DNA of 64,000 bases from Aegilops tauschii subsp. strangulata (GCF_002575655.3 NC_053039.3:241406622-241470621), one strand, 5' to 3'; positions 1 to 12,447 are shown, counted from the first letter of the stretch. The notes: generated by a model not told the origin, from the letters alone. Translations and numbers: made by a program.

Positions 1-1691
1 GATCGCGATTTCTGATCCGATTTTCGTTTCAGTTTATCTTTTCGCTCGTTTATCGGAATCAGGCGATTCAAGCGCCTAGATCTTCGTCTCGAAACCCTCT
101 TTCTGTTTAATCAACTTGAACAAGATTTTGGTATTGTAAAATTTGACTTTAGTTCAGATTAGTAAACGGATCTTGTTTCTTTCGTAGTTTGAGTTTCGTT
201 GCTCCGTTTGATTTGATTCTTTTCGCAAACCGGAGTTCTTAAGTTGAACTTTCTGGCCAATTCTTCTTATTTGAATTTTGCCCGTGCATCTTTTCTTGAA
301 TGCTTATGTATGCTATTGTTTGCTTGCGATAGAATTCCCGGAGTGCGAAGCGTGCTACTATGAGTCCCTAGGTTTTGCGGATCGTCAGCAAGGCAAGTAA
401 CACATTGATCATACTCCTTTTATACCCAGTTTTTATGCATTAGTTCCAATCCTCAAACATTGCATGACTAGGATGTGATTAACTTGTGGGTATTGGGAAG
501 TAGTTGATGAGGTAGAACCTATTGCCCTGTTATATTCAAACCCTTGGGAGTTACTTCTACGTATTGCTTATATTGCTATGCTATGCTCGTAGACATGGTT
601 TGGGTGAGTGAATCCATGATAGATGTGAGATGATTTAATTAATGGTTCAACTTAAGGTGGCAACTTTAATACACATCTGGGTGGATTGCTTGTCGGCCAC
701 CTCGAGAATCCAGTGTTGTCCTAGGATATCCTGGAGTACCCGTGTGATAATCCTATGGTCCGCCACCCAGGCTCAAAGGGAACTGAGATATTTTCATGCT
801 AGAAACTTCCGTGTGCAGCCACAAGCTATTATGGGCTCTAGCATAGTTGAGTAGGTTGCATGAGCTCTTGAAGAGGTGGATCAGCAGGTAGAGGGATGTA
901 GGTTGGTATGGTCTGCCCGGAGTAAAGAGTTAATGTTTCTGAAAGACTGTGTCTCGGTCATCCGTTTCCTAAACACCATGTATTGCGAGAAATCCAACGA
1001 AGGAGATCGAGTCTTGTGGGGAAAAGTGCGCAAACCTCTGCAGAGTGTACAATCTAAACATGGTTAGCCGTGTCCCCGGTTATGGACATCTTGTGTATCT
1101 AGTACTTGGATTATCCTAAGTATCTCATCACTCTAAATTAATACTGTTGGGTTGATAATTACTTTTAATTGGGATTGAGTTGGAGGAACCTTATCAATGA
1201 TGTTTCAACTACCATGATAGTTAAAATAAAACTTATTCCTTTGTTGTAGGGAAAAATTGGCTTTTCGCAAAACTATAACCATAGAGCTTTCCACCAGCCA
1301 AATATGCATGTAGTAATAGCATTATTCTGTTCTTGTTCTACTGTGTTATATTGCCAGCATATTCCATGTGCTGAACCATTTCCGGGCTGCAACGTATCAT
1401 GTTGCAGACTTTTTAGACGAGGAGTAAGGTTCGTTAGGTCGTTGCCGTGCAGCTCAGCTATGCCGTTGGAGTTGATGGACTCACTTTATCTTCCAAGCCT
1501 TCCGCTGTTATCGTATTAGATGGCCTTAAGCCATATTTATTGTAATAAGTTCTCTTTTGAGACATTCGATGTAATAAGTGTGTGATTGCTACTCTGTTAT
1601 AAATCCTTCGAGTACTGTGTGTGTCAGCATTACCGATCCAGGGATGACACTGAAGCATAGAGACTTGACCGTTTGAGGTCGGGTCGCTACA
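1..1691 (+). repeat. 5' LTR (3' portion only) of chromovirus 1
   Basis: This is near-identical to 8231-9921 throughout. It ends in ...gctaca at 1691 and is followed three bases later by the primer-binding site. Small ORFs inside it are duplicated in the other LTR and are not genes. Confidence 0.93.
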
Positions 1692-1694
1692 AGA

Positions 1695-1706
1695 TGGTAT
1701 CAGAGC
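1695..1706 (+). other. Primer-binding site, initiator tRNA-Met type
   Basis: The sequence tggtatcagagc starts three bases after the LTR end. It is the standard complement of the 3' end of plant initiator tRNA-Met used to prime minus-strand synthesis. Confidence 0.9.
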
Positions 1707-1798
1707 ACACGCTGAGTGTAGGACACGACCACTAAGATAAGCCATAGGTCACTCTTCTCTACTCATTTCTGACTCCTCTCCATTTTCTACTCTTTAGG

Positions 1799-2533
1799 AT
1801 GGCGGATTTGAAGAACAAGTTTGCACAACCGGATGAAGACACACCTTTTGGACGCCACTTGAAGGAAGTCACTAGGTACCTGAACATCGGAATACCAAGC
1901 TTCACCGGGACTTACAATGCCACTTTACCAGAAGAGGAGCGCTGGATGATTCAAGTTCAAGTTCCAGGAAGGACGTTCTCGCCAACCACTAAGCCCATAG
2001 AATTTTCTTTTGAAGCACCCACCTGGAGTCTAGGCAAGAGCATGGCAGCCCACATTACCATGGGATACATTGGAGAAGTCTACAACAAGGATCTCAAGGA
2101 CACTATTTACCAGATATGTGGGCGCCGAGATGAGCAATGGGAGATGATCAGCACCAAGAAGGACAGATCCATTGCAGCTTTCATCCAGGAGTTAAACCAG
2201 CACATTCGATGCCAGGAGAATCAGATGTGCGTAGACATGGTAGATTTGAAGAAGGCGAAGACAAGGATCATCGAGCTGGAAGAAGAACTCAAGTCTACAC
2301 GCGATGGATATGAGGAGGAAATTACAACACTATTGGAGAAGAATGACGACTTGATAAAGAAGATCGGAGTATTCATGGGAGACCCTGCGCCAGGAGGAGA
2401 GGACGACGATTTCACTTGCCCGGAGAACTACATCATCATCGACGACACCGACTCTGACCCAGTGAAGATGACCTTGAAGACGAAGCTGGAGCAAACATTA
2501 TGGAGTCCTCTACCGATCAAAATTTTTAGATGA
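1799..2533 (+). CDS. ORF0 of chromovirus 1 (244 aa, coiled coil)
   Basis: This intact 244-codon ORF lies between the primer-binding site and gag, starting at an ATG 93 bases after the primer site. No catalytic motif is visible. Residues about 145-195 are rich in Glu, Lys and Leu with heptad spacing (a run around ELEEELKS), so a coiled coil is likely. A strongly acidic stretch follows near residues 200-220 (GGEDDDF, DDTDSD). Rice RIRE3 and RIRE8 are known to carry an extra ORF in this position, of unknown function. It is the only gene of this element with no stop or shift, while gag and pol are each damaged. The element's other relative in this window (21758-21192, minus) has an ORF0 in the same place but with little obvious sequence likeness. 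Confidence 0.75.
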   Translation: MADLKNKFAQPDEDTPFGRHLKEVTRYLNIGIPSFTGTYNATLPEEERWMIQVQVPGRTFSPTTKPIEFSFEAPTWSLGKSMAAHITMGYIGEVYNKDLKDTIYQICGRRDEQWEMISTKKDRSIAAFIQELNQHIRCQENQMCVDMVDLKKAKTRIIELEEELKSTRDGYEEEITTLLEKNDDLIKKIGVFMGDPAPGGEDDDFTCPENYIIIDDTDSDPVKMTLKTKLEQTLWSPLPIKIFR

Positions 2534-2723
2534 CCACCAAATAATTAGTAGTATTCCCCCATGTATATAGTAGTAGTTGAGCACTTTCAACGATAGCTCT
2601 AGACCTTTGTATGCCTTGCTTGATTGATTGAGTGAAATGATTGTGTTTGCCTCATGTGCATATGGGTAGTGCTTTCTCACTAGAGCCCTTTTCTATTCTA
2701 ATCTCTCCCCTCTAAACCCACAG

Positions 2724-3720
2724 ATGCCTCCGAGGCGTGACACCGGATTTGCCTTCCCGCCAGAGCTTACTCAGTTGATCCAGCAGCAGAATGCCTTGAT
2801 GCAATTGTTAGTCCAGAACCAAGGCAATAACAACAACAACAACAACCCGCCTCCAGTTGACAACTTAGCTCGCTTTTTGAGGTTGCAGCCGCCGGTGTTT
2901 TCCAGTAGCACCGAGCCTATAGTTGCTAATGATTGGTTACGCCATATGGGAAGGGAGTTGACCACCACAGGTTGCACAGATGCTGAGAAGGTGCGCTTTG
3001 CCGCACATCAATTGGATGGACCAGCAACCTCATGGTGGGAGAATTATACGACCACTTTCCCCATAGCCAACGTCACTTGGGATCAGTTTCAGCAAGCTTT
3101 CCGCACAGCCCATGTCTCAACTTGAGCTATGAATATGAAGAAGCGTGAGTTTCGCAACTTACGCCAGGGGAACTGCACTGTAGCTCAGTACGTGGATGAG
3201 TTTAGCAAGTTATCTCGCTATGCCCCTAATGATGTGGCCACAGATGCCGCAAGGCAGGAGAAGTTTATGGAAGGGCTGAATGATGAGATGAGTATGCAGT
3301 TGATGGTGGCAACATTCAACAACTACCAGGAGTTGGTAGATAAGGCTCTTATGATTGAAGGGAAGCAACAGCAGATTGAGAGCCGTAAGAGGAAGTATGG
3401 GCAAGGGAGGTATAACTCAGGAGCTCAGCATAAACCTCGTCTAACCCCGAACTCGGGAGGACTTGTTCATAACCATGGAGGTCATAACCACACCGGAGGA
3501 AGTTCACATAACCACAATGGTTCTAAGAATGGGATGGGAACGGAACAAGCAACAATCAGAACTGCTCCAATCCAGCCACACCCGCCAGGAGAGACCTAAG
3601 TCACATTACTTGCTTTAAGTGCGGGAAGACTGGACACTATGCCACGGAGTGCTCTGAAGCGAAGAATGGAAACGACAATGGGAGTGCTGGGAAGAAGCCC
3701 AATCCATTCAACAAAGGACA
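2724..3720 (+). pseudogene. gag: gag of chromovirus 1, one stop and one frameshift
   Basis: The ORF begins at an ATG (MPPRRDTGF...) and contains a retrotransposon Gag domain: the WLRHM, WWENY and WDQFQQAF motifs fall at residues about 73-125. A TGA at 3123-3125 interrupts the frame, which then resumes unchanged (MNMKKREFRNL). It ends at TAA 3597-3599. The CCHC zinc knuckle (CFKCGKTGHYATEC, 3611-3652) lies in another frame, so a frameshift sits near 3590-3600. An Asn run (residues about 34-40) and a His/Gly/Asn-rich stretch before the knuckle are low complexity. Gag would form the virus-like particle and bind RNA. This copy could not make it in one piece without recoding. Confidence 0.88.
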
Positions 3721-3721
3721 A

Positions 3722-4330
3722 GTGAACCACGTTAATGTGGAGGAGGTTGAAGAGCAGCCAGACGCGGTTATCGGTAAGTTTTTGGTTAAGTCTTTTACCG
3801 CCCTTGTTCTTTTTGATACTGGTGCATCTCATTCATACATATCAAGGGGATTCATGGATAAGTTTAAACTACCAACCCAAACCCTTAGGACCCCTCTGTT
3901 AGTGAGTTCACCTGGAGTAGAGTATATGGCTAGTCGATGGTGCGACCAGATACCCCTAACCATTGGTAGCCATGTTTTCCCGTCAGACCTAATAATTTTG
4001 GAGTCACAAGGATTGGATGTGATATTAGGCATGGAGATGTCAAAGTATGGAGGAAGCATTGACTGTGCTAGTAAGTCAATTTATCTCACCACCCCGGAGG
4101 GAAAAAGGATTAAGTATGTATCTAGGCATGCGCCTAGGAGGAGCCAAGTAAATACCCTCATGGGAGTTGTTAAGGAGGAAGTGCCTGTAGTGAAGGATTA
4201 CCTGGATGTTTTTCCAGAGGAGTTACCAGGCATGCCACCGGATCGTGACATCGAGTTTTTGATAGAGCTATTGCCAGGTACAGGGCCCATATCAAAGAGA
4301 CCCTACCGGATGCCCGCAAATGATCTGTAG
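3722..4330 (+). pseudogene. Aspartic protease region of chromovirus 1 pol
   Basis: This frame is continuous with the zinc knuckle upstream. It carries the retropepsin active site VLFDTGASHSY (near 3808-3840) and the downstream motif DVILGMEMSKYGG. It then has the linker motif DVFPEELPGMPPDR that precedes RT in plant gypsy elements. A TAG at 4328-4330 ends the ORF, but the same frame continues into RT, so this is a single nonsense change rather than a gene boundary. The protease would cut the Gag-Pol polyprotein. Confidence 0.88.
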
Positions 4331-4357
4331 GAGATTAAGAAGCAGATCAAGGAGTTA

Positions 4358-7117
4358 TTGGAGAAAGGTTACATCCGACGGAGTTCATCACCATGGGGAG
4401 CCCCAGTGCTTTTGGTTGAGAAGAAGCATAAGTCTCTAAGAATGGTTGTTGATTATCGTGCGTTAAATGAGGTGACGATCAAGAACAAATACCCACTGCC
4501 GATGATCAATGATTTGTTTGACCAGCTGCAAGGAGCTAAGGTGTTTTCAAAGATTGATCTGCGATCAGGATATCACCAGCTGAAGATTCGAGAGAAGGAT
4601 ATACCAAAGACAACATTCACCACACGGTACGGATTGTATGAATATACAGTCATGTCATTTGGACTGACTAACGCCCCTGCCTATTTCATGAGCATGATGA
4701 ACAAAGTGTTCATGGAATATTTGGATAAGTTTGTTGTGGTGTTCATTGATGATATAATGGTATACTCGAAGAATGAGGAGGAGCACGAAGAGCATTTGCG
4801 TGTAGTTCTCGAGAAACTCAGGGAACACCAGTTGTATGCCAAGTTCAGCAAATGTGAGTTTTGGTTGAAGGAAGTCAGATTCCTTGGACATGTTATATCA
4901 GGAGAAGGTATAGCAGTAGACCCCACCAAGGTTCAGTCAGTCACTGAATGGTTGGCACCCACTTCAGTTAGCGAGATCCGCAGTTTTCTTGGACTCGCAG
5001 GATACTATCGAAGATTCATTGAGAATTTTTCCAAGATTGCAAAGCCAATGACGGAGTTATTGAAGAAGGATACCAAATTTAAATGGACGGAAGAATGTGA
5101 GGCAAGTTTTCAGGAGTTGAAGAAACGTTTGACTACAGCCCCAGTGCCGATTCTGCCGGATATACGCAAGGATTTCCAAGTGTATTGCGACGCCTCTCGC
5201 CTAGGACTTGGAAGTGTGCTTATGCAGGACGGAAGAGTTGTTTCGTATGCCTCACGACAACTAAAACCGCACGAATTGAATTATGCCACGCATGATTTGG
5301 AGTTAGCAGCAGTAGTGCATGCGCTCAAGACTTGGAGACATTACCTTATTGGAAATCATTGTGATGTGTACACGGATCATAAGAGTTTGAAGTACATTTT
5401 CACACAGAAGGAGCTGAACCTTAGGCAGAGGAGATGGTTGGAGCTTATAAAGGATTATGACATGAAGCTGCACTATCATCTAGGCAAGGCCAATGTCGTA
5501 GTAGACGCCTTGAGTCGGAAGAGTTATGCTAACACCCTAGTGACCACGGGATTGCCAAAGGAGTTAGCAGAAGATCTCAGGGAACTTCGATTGGAGATTG
5601 TTCCTAGAGGTTTTGTTGCAACAATGGAAGTTCAGTCTACATTGTTAGGAAAGATTCGGGAAGCTCAGAAGGATGACAAGGAGATTGCCGAGATAAAAGA
5701 AAGAATGAGCAAAGGAAAGGCCAACGGTTTTCGTGAGGATGAGCACGACACCTTATGGTTTGAGGACCGTGTTTATGTGCCCAATAACACAGAGATCAGG
5801 AAGTTAATACTTCAGGAGGCTCATGACTCACCATACTCGATACACCCCGGAAACACCAAGATGTATTTGGATTTGAAGGAACGTTTCTGGTGGAATGGTA
5901 TGAAGAAGGACATTGCCGAGTATGTAGCCATATGTGATGTATGTCAGAGAGTGAAGGCAGAACATCAAAAGCCAGCAGGATTGTTACAGCCTATGCCGAT
6001 ACCCGAATGGAAGTGGGATAAACTTGGCATGGATTTCATCACTGGATTGCCCAGGACCAAATCAGGATATGATTCTATATGGGTAGTAGTTGATCGCTTG
6101 ACCAAAGTGGCTCACTTTATCCCAGTGAAAACAACCTATACAAGTGCGAAGTTGGCCAAGATATACATGACCAGGATCGTATGTCTGCATGGAGTTCCGA
6201 GGACCATAGTATCAGATAGAGGAACACAGTTTACCTCAAAGTTTTGGCATCAACTGCACCAGACTTTGGGAACGAGATTGGAGTTCAGTATAGCATTTCA
6301 CCCGCAGACGGATGGACAGACCGAGAGAGTCAACCAGATTCTGGAGGACATGTTGAGGGCTTGTGCGCTGGATTATGGATCTACTTGGGATGACAATTTG
6401 CCCTACGCAGAGTTCTCATACAACAATAGCTACCAAGCCAGTTTGAAGATGGCACCGTTCGAAGCCCTGTATGGACGAAGGTGCAGAACACCGTTGATGT
6501 GGGATGAAGTTGGAGACCGACAGTTGTTTGGACCAGACTTGATCAAGGAGTCTGAAGAGAAAGTTAAGCTGATCCGAGATAGACTGAAGGTAGCTCAGTC
6601 CAGGCAGAAGAGTTATGCAGATTCGAAACGCAAGGAGGTAACCTATGAAATTGGAGACAGAGCATATCTGCAAGTGTCACCCTTGCGAGGAGTAAAACGT
6701 TTTGGAGTCAAGGGAAAGTTAGCCCCAAGATTTATAGGACCGTATCGTGTTTTCGAACGTATGGGAGAAGTTGCCTACAAGTTGGAGTTACCTGAAGGAC
6801 TGTCAGGAGTTCATGATGTGTTTCATGTTTCACAACTGAAGAAGTGTCATGCTGAGATGGCCGATATACCATTAAGAGATACAGTACCCTTGGAGGCGAT
6901 TCAGTTGGGCAGTGATCTGACCTATGAGGAGAAGCCAGTCAGGATTCTTGAATTTGCCAGCCGAGTCACCCGCAGCAAGGTTATCAAGTTTTGCAAAGTT
7001 CAGTGGAACCACCATACCGAGGATGAAGCCACCTGGGAACGAGAGGATGATCTTCGCAAAGACCACCCACACCTATTTTCTAGCCAACCCAAATCTCGAG
7101 GGCGAGATTCATCTTAA
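4358..7117 (+). CDS. pol: pol of chromovirus 1: reverse transcriptase, RNase H, integrase, chromodomain
   Basis: The frame is open for 919 codons after the TAG at 4328. RT occupies about residues 1-200, with [11 protein letters not shown] holding the catalytic FIDD (129-132). RNase H is about 274-388 ([29 protein letters not shown]). Integrase has a HHCC zinc module ([15 protein letters not shown] at 526-530) and the DDE triad at D559 (GMDFITG), D620 (VSDRGTQF) and E656 (DGQTERVNQ). The C-terminal chromodomain lies at about 858-905 ([25 protein letters not shown]) and in this clade is thought to steer integration to particular chromatin. All listed catalytic residues are present, so enzyme activity is not excluded; expression is blocked by the upstream stop and shift. 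Confidence 0.93.
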   Translation: MEKGYIRRSSSPWGAPVLLVEKKHKSLRMVVDYRALNEVTIKNKYPLPMINDLFDQLQGAKVFSKIDLRSGYHQLKIREKDIPKTTFTTRYGLYEYTVMSFGLTNAPAYFMSMMNKVFMEYLDKFVVVFIDDIMVYSKNEEEHEEHLRVVLEKLREHQLYAKFSKCEFWLKEVRFLGHVISGEGIAVDPTKVQSVTEWLAPTSVSEIRSFLGLAGYYRRFIENFSKIAKPMTELLKKDTKFKWTEECEASFQELKKRLTTAPVPILPDIRKDFQVYCDASRLGLGSVLMQDGRVVSYASRQLKPHELNYATHDLELAAVVHALKTWRHYLIGNHCDVYTDHKSLKYIFTQKELNLRQRRWLELIKDYDMKLHYHLGKANVVVDALSRKSYANTLVTTGLPKELAEDLRELRLEIVPRGFVATMEVQSTLLGKIREAQKDDKEIAEIKERMSKGKANGFREDEHDTLWFEDRVYVPNNTEIRKLILQEAHDSPYSIHPGNTKMYLDLKERFWWNGMKKDIAEYVAICDVCQRVKAEHQKPAGLLQPMPIPEWKWDKLGMDFITGLPRTKSGYDSIWVVVDRLTKVAHFIPVKTTYTSAKLAKIYMTRIVCLHGVPRTIVSDRGTQFTSKFWHQLHQTLGTRLEFSIAFHPQTDGQTERVNQILEDMLRACALDYGSTWDDNLPYAEFSYNNSYQASLKMAPFEALYGRRCRTPLMWDEVGDRQLFGPDLIKESEEKVKLIRDRLKVAQSRQKSYADSKRKEVTYEIGDRAYLQVSPLRGVKRFGVKGKLAPRFIGPYRVFERMGEVAYKLELPEGLSGVHDVFHVSQLKKCHAEMADIPLRDTVPLEAIQLGSDLTYEEKPVRILEFASRVTRSKVIKFCKVQWNHHTEDEATWEREDDLRKDHPHLFSSQPKSRGRDSS

Positions 7118-7129
7118 GGGGGGTAGGTT
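7112..7129 (+). other. Polypurine tract of chromovirus 1
   Basis: A purine-rich stretch (aaggggggtagg) overlaps the pol stop codon and lies directly before the TG of the 3' LTR. It is the expected plus-strand primer site. Confidence 0.8.
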
Positions 7130-9921
7130 TGTAACATCCCAAATATTCAATTTGGAATGTTATACATAGATCATTCATGCATATAATATTTTATTGCATT
7201 TCATTTCGCGATCCTCGAAATCCTAAGCAACTCAAGGACCCTCGGAGAGAGTGGGGATTTCATTGTTTTCATATTTGAATTTTATCAAATATTGAAACGA
7301 GGATTATTGGTTTTAATTATTTTTCTCTCCAAAAATATTTCATATTAAAATATATGAGAGGAGATAATATGACTTCTCCAAAATAATTGAAATATTGGAG
7401 GAAAAATATTAAAATCAAATATTTAACTTTATTCAGAGTTTATTTCTATTTTATTTGCATTAGAAAAATTGCATGTTTTTCAAATTGCATTTTAGAGCCA
7501 AGAAAATGTTCATCTTGTTCTAAATATTTTATTTAGATGGTGAAAATTTGTTTTGGTATTTTTAGATTTTTATTTATTTTTCTAGGATTTATTTAGGTTT
7601 CGGTGAAATTATTTAAAAAAAATCTTCTCTTCGCCGACTGGGCCGAAGCCCAGCCAGCCGGCCCAGCCCAGCCGCGCCGTCCGCCTCGTCCCCGACGCGG
7701 AGACCGCCACTGCCGCGACGCTGAGTCCGGCCAGGACTCTCCCCGCGCCGCCTTGCCCCCTCCCCCAAGCTAGCCCCCTCCTTTATATACGCCGCCCCGG
7801 ACCCCCTCACCACCACCCGAACCCCGCCGCCTGCCGAACACCGCCGCCAGCGTCGCCGCCTAGCCCGCGCCGCCGCTGCCGTCGTCGCCCCGCCGCCTAG
7901 CGCCGCGCCGCCGCCGCCCGCACACCCCGCCGCCCGCGCACCCCGCCGCCGCAGCCGCACCTCGCCGGAGCCGCCCTGCCTCGCCGGAGGTATAAGCCGC
8001 CGTTGCCGCCATTCGGTTTTATTTTAAAACCGATCCGTTTTTTTAGAAAACCCTAGGTTCATTTTTTTAGGATAGATCGGTTTTTTCCCGGTTTAGTTTA
8101 TTTAGCAGACGTTCGACCGTACGTTCGTTTTAACGAACGGTGATTCACTCGTTAGCCGCAGACAGCGAACGTTCGTTCGTTAGCCCGTTCGTCAGTTTTT
8201 CTTTTTCTCGGATTTTTCGCGATTATTTTCGATTGCGATTTCTGATCCGATTTTCGTTTCAGTTTATCTTTTTGCTCGTTTATCGGAATGAGGCAATTCA
8301 AGCGCCTAGATCTTCATCTCGAAACCCTCTTTCTGTTTAATCAACTTGAACAAGATTTTGGTACTGTAAAATTTGACTTTAGTTCAGATTAGTAAACGGA
8401 TCTTGTTTCTTTCGCAGTTTGAGTTTCGTTGCTCCGTTTGATTTGATTCATTTCGCAAACCGGAGTTCTTAAGTTGAACTTTCTGGCCAATTCTTCTTAT
8501 TTGAGTTTTGCCCGTGCATCTTTGCTTGAATGCTTATGTATGCTATTGTTTGCTTGCGATAGAATTCCCGGAGTGCGAAGCATGCTACTACGAGTCCCTA
8601 GGTTTTGCAGATCGTCAGCAAGGCAAGTAACACATTGATCATACTCCTTTCATACCTAGTTTTTATGCATTAGTTCCAATCCTCAAACATTGCATGACTA
8701 GGATGTGATTAACTTGTGGGTATTGGGAAGTAGTTGATGAGGTAGAACCTATTGCCCTGTTATATTCAAACCCTTGGGAGTTACTTCTACGTATTGCTTA
8801 TATTGCTATGCTATGCTCATAGACGTGGTTTGGGTGAGTGAATCCATGACAGATGTGAGATGATTTAATTAATGGTTCAACTTAAGGTGGCAACTTTAAT
8901 ACACATCTGGGTGGATTGCTTGTCGGGCACCTGGAGAATCCAGTGTTGTCCTAGGATATCCCGGAGTACCCGTGTGATAATCCTATGGTCCGCCACCCAG
9001 GCTCAAAGGGAACTGAGATATTTTCATGCAAGAAACTTCCATGTGCAGCCACAAGCTATTATGGGCTCTAGCATAGTTGAGTAGGTTGCATGAGCTCTTG
9101 AAGAGGTGGATCAGCAGGTAGAGGGATGTAGGTTGGTATGGTCTGCCCTGAGTAAAGAGTTAATGTTTCTGAAAGACTGTGTCTCGGTCATCCGTTTCTC
9201 AAACACCATGTAGTGCGAGAAATCCAACGGAGGAGATCGAGTCTTGTGGGGAAAAGTGCGCAAACCTCTGCAGAGTATACAATCTAATCATGGTTAGCCG
9301 TGTCCCCGGTTATGGACATCTTGAGTATCTAGTACTTGGATTATCCTAAGTATCTCATCACTCTAAATTAATACTGTTGGGTTGATAATTACTTTTAATT
9401 GGGATTGAGTTGGAGGAACCTTATCAATGATGTTTCAACTACCATGATAGTTAAAATAAAACTTATTCCTTTATTGTAGGGAAAAATTGGCTTTTCGCAA
9501 AACTATAACCATAGAGCTTTCCACCAGCCAAATATGCATGTAGTAATAGCATTATTCTGTTCTTGCTCTACTGTGTTATATTGCCAGCATATTCCATGTG
9601 CTGACTCATTTCCGGGCTGCAACGTATCATGTTGCAGACTTTTCAGACGAGGAGTAAGGTTCGTTAGGTCGTTGCCGTGCATCTCAGCTATGCCGTTGGA
9701 GTTGATGGACTCACTTTATCTTCCAAGCCTTCCGCTGTTATCGTATTAGATGGCCTTAAGCCATATTTATTGTAATAAGTTCTCTTCTGATACATTCGAT
9801 GTAATAAGTGTGTGATTGCTACTCTGTTATAAATCCTTCGAGTACTGTGTGTGTCAGCATTACCGATCCAGGGATGACACTGAAGCACAGAGACTTGACC
9901 GTTTGAGGTCGGGTCGCGACA
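7130..9921 (+). repeat. 3' LTR of chromovirus 1 (2792 bp)
   Basis: It starts TGTAACATCCC and ends ...GCGACA. The first 490 bp are AT-rich (U3). A very GC-rich block follows (7620-7990, mostly ccg runs), and the rest matches 1-1691. Arg/Ala/Pro-rich ORFs on either strand of the GC block are compositional. No gene is seen here. Confidence 0.92.
7782..7789 (+). promoter_or_regulatory. TATA box in LTR of chromovirus 1
   Basis: The sequence tttatata lies at the junction of the C-rich U3 end and the ccg-rich block. It is the likely start-site signal for the element transcript. Confidence 0.6.
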
Positions 9922-11630
9922 ACTTCGTTGAGATCTGGTGCACTAACCCAAAAACACCTCTTGATGACTTGAACCTGCCTCCTAGCCCAAGCCACATGAT
10001 CTCCTCATTCATCTTGAATGAGAAGCACAAGATAGCTCGGGCGAAACTTGTGAAGAAACAACAAATTCAGAAGGAGAAGGAACTGAAGAAAGGATGATGA
10101 CTATAACCCCTCGACACCTGTTGCAATTGCAAACTGAAATTCATCAGCTGTCTGAAGAATTTGAAAGACAAGCCAATCATTGCTATCGCGTGAAAGAGAG
10201 ACTCATCACTGCCTCAACAAAGGTTGTTGAAGACCACAACAAGAGAGAGGCTGCCAAGTTTTCAGGACACCACCATCAAGTTCCCCAGCTCCACCTCCAA
10301 TAGCATAGGCCAGTGTGACTGCGCCTTCATCTACTGACGAGACTGCCAGGGCAACTGAAGAAGTTGTGCCTGAAGAAACTGAAAGGGCAATGGATAATGT
10401 TGCGCCTGAAGAAATTCCCAGGGCGACTGCAAGTGTCGCGCCTGAAGAACCTGCCAGGGTGACTACATCAGTCGCGCCTGATGAAACAGCACCAACCAGT
10501 TCCTTAGCACTAACTCCAACAACGACATCATCCTTGAAGCTTATCACCCTTCCTTCTACATCAAAAGCGAAGAAGACAAAAGATGTTGAAGATAGCAACA
10601 TTGTCTTCAAGTGTCATTCCTATCGATGCGATTCCAACCCCATCAGCACCCCATGCTCGTAATCTTGAGAATCTTCAAATGGTTCCATATGGGGTGAATT
10701 ATGAAATCCCTCAGGCTGATGAAGAAGAAGATACCCATTCTGCTGCTACCACAGAGCAAATGGATGAAGAAATTGAGGTAGATGTTGATGTATCAATGCC
10801 TCAAGACATTACTCAAAGTCCTCAGTGAACTCCATTGATTGAAGAAAATGAGGAGGAAGTGGATATTGATGGCGAAACTACTCCTCCAATCCATGAAGAC
10901 TTTTGGGAAGCAGCTCACCCAAATTCGCACCTGACCACTCCCCTCACAAAAGAGCCTCAGTTGCCTCAGTGCACTTAAGAAATTCCTACTGGCTCAGAAG
11001 AACAACAACCTTCGCTCCATAGCATTCCTGAAGAAATTCCAGCTGCAACAGCTGACGACATTGCTCAAGATGACCCTGATGTTGATGTCCTCAACGCATC
11101 TCCTCCATGTGCAGACTCAATCCCCTCAGCAGATACTGACACATTTCCAACTACTACAACTGAGGAAGTTGTTCGTGCTCTGGCCGTCATGGATCCAAAT
11201 GACTCAACTGGGTCTCCACGACCAATACTCGATGTTAGAACCAAGAGGCACAATCTTCAACCCGTTCCTGTGATGCCCAAGATTGGCAAAGGCCTCAAGC
11301 CACCAAAATTTGATAGCACCGGATTCTTCGAAGAGAAGAATTTCTTCATTGGCGAGTCACCCTATGACTCGGCCAAACTTAGGTATTTGAGGTTCTGGAC
11401 AAAGACACAGATGAACTTCTATGCCTCACTGCTATTTGACAAGAATAAGGTATTCCAGCATCGTCATGTTCCTCATGTGGATATGGAATCAACTCCCCGT
11501 TTCCGACCAGTTTTGGCTGATCTTCATGATGTTGGTCTGCTGAATTTCTTCACTGATATCTGTGATTGGAATGAAGAACTGCTACAACTTGGGCTCTGGA
11601 CTGGATGAGTGAAGACACTCACTTCAAAGC
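9922..11630 (+). pseudogene. Decayed long ORF of element X, first half (env-like or extra ORF)
   Basis: Coding sequence scattered over all three plus frames runs from the end of chromovirus 1 to the CACTA. Recognisable blocks are PLDDLNLPPSPSHM at once after 9922 and a coiled-coil-like stretch (EEFERQANHCYRVKERL, about 10156-10206). A Thr/Ala/Pro/Glu-rich region with an imperfect 13-residue repeat (RATASVAPEEPAR type, 10345-10490) comes next. A conserved-looking globular block follows (FWTKTQMNFYASLLFDKNKVF, LHDVGLLNFFTDICDWNEEL, about 11390-11590). A frameshift lies just before the CACTA, near 11585-11600. It matches what I recall of a common Triticeae retrotransposon protein found shortly upstream of a 3' LTR; its function is unknown to me. 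Position next to the polypurine tract suggests the env-like slot of SIRE elements, which is inference. Confidence 0.6.
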
Positions 11631-11639
11631 CACTAGTAC

Positions 11640-12240
11640 AGCGAGCTCCTAAACAAACAATTTTTAACCCCTTTCCGCGACGGCATTTGGAACCGTCGCC
11701 AAGTGAGTGTGGGCGATAGGGGGGTCCTTCCCACACGACCCAGAAACCGTCGGGGATATGCCCTCCTGGCACACACGTTCAGCAAAATGAGGTCGTGTGC
11801 GACCGGCGAGCGCTCAAATACGGAAATACGTACAGTAGAGCTAAAAAATACAATTATACGACGAAATTGTCCGTTCGCAAGTACATCCCACACAGTCAGT
11901 CCCCGCTAAATGTTTCCGTTCGTATGTACATCCCACACAGTAGCTCCAAGGAAAACGTTTCCGTTCACAGGTACATTACACACAATTTTTCCCGTTAAAT
12001 CGCTTCCGTTATTGAATATATCACACACGGTCCATGGAAGAAACTGTGTGGCAAAGGCTGTCCATCACACACAGTTTTCATGTGGTAAACATTTGCGCAA
12101 GGTGGCCTAATGCAAACAGTTTTCAAGTGAAAGTCGTGTGTGATTGTTCATTGATCCAACACGGTTTATTCCTAGAAACTGTGTACGTTGCCTGAGGTCA
12201 TCGCCCACGGTATTTTTTCAACAACCGTTGGCAATAGCAA
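11640..12240. repeat. Left subterminal repeats of outer CACTA
   Basis: Degenerate direct repeats of about 44 bp are visible at 11870-11990 (ttccgtt-N-tacatcccacacag). Looser copies of caaacagttttc/cacacggt continue to 12240. Subterminal repeats of CACTA elements are known as transposase-binding sites. Small ORFs across them are repeats of the same peptide and are not genes. From 12241 to 12447 I see nothing coding. Confidence 0.7.
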
Positions 12241-12447
12241 AACCCAATTAGCAGGCTAATTATCCAATTCATAATCCATTTATTAATCTAATTGACAGTT
12301 CATATTAAGCACACCATATATTTCATTTTCATAATTGAAATACATCATAGTACAACATCATATAGCTTCAGCACTCAGCTACCCCATTACACAACTACAC
12401 CAGGACCAAGTTTCACATGCAACATCTATAACCTTTCGAAATTAGCA

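Larger units (their letters stand above)
1..9921 (+). mobile_element. Ty3/gypsy chromovirus with ORF0 (Tekay/RIRE3-like), 5' LTR truncated by window edge
   Basis: The element runs LTR, primer-binding site, ORF0, gag, protease, RT, RNase H, integrase, chromodomain, polypurine tract, LTR. The order RT then integrase defines Ty3/gypsy, and the C-terminal chromodomain defines a chromovirus. Bases 1-1691 align without net length change to 8231-9921, so the window opens 1101 bp inside the 5' LTR. By eye the LTR copies differ at about 45 places in 1691 bp, mostly transitions. The long LTR (2792 bp) with a GC-rich transcribed part and an ORF upstream of gag resembles the grass RIRE3/Tekay group; that family placement is recalled, not searched. 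It lies against the left half of element X, whose reading frame continues directly after 9921, so it is an insertion into X. Confidence 0.9.

Noticed and set aside
642..1067. ORFs in the 5' LTR of chromovirus 1, repeated at 8872-9084
   Set aside because: They lie in LTR untranslated sequence; the second ORF is not kept in the other LTR copy.
1695..1706. tRNA gene
   Set aside because: Only the 12-base primer match to tRNA-Met is present; no cloverleaf surrounds it.
7613..7960. Ala/Arg-rich ORF in the 3' LTR of chromovirus 1
   Set aside because: It lies in a ccg-rich LTR segment downstream of a TATA box; low complexity and no motif.
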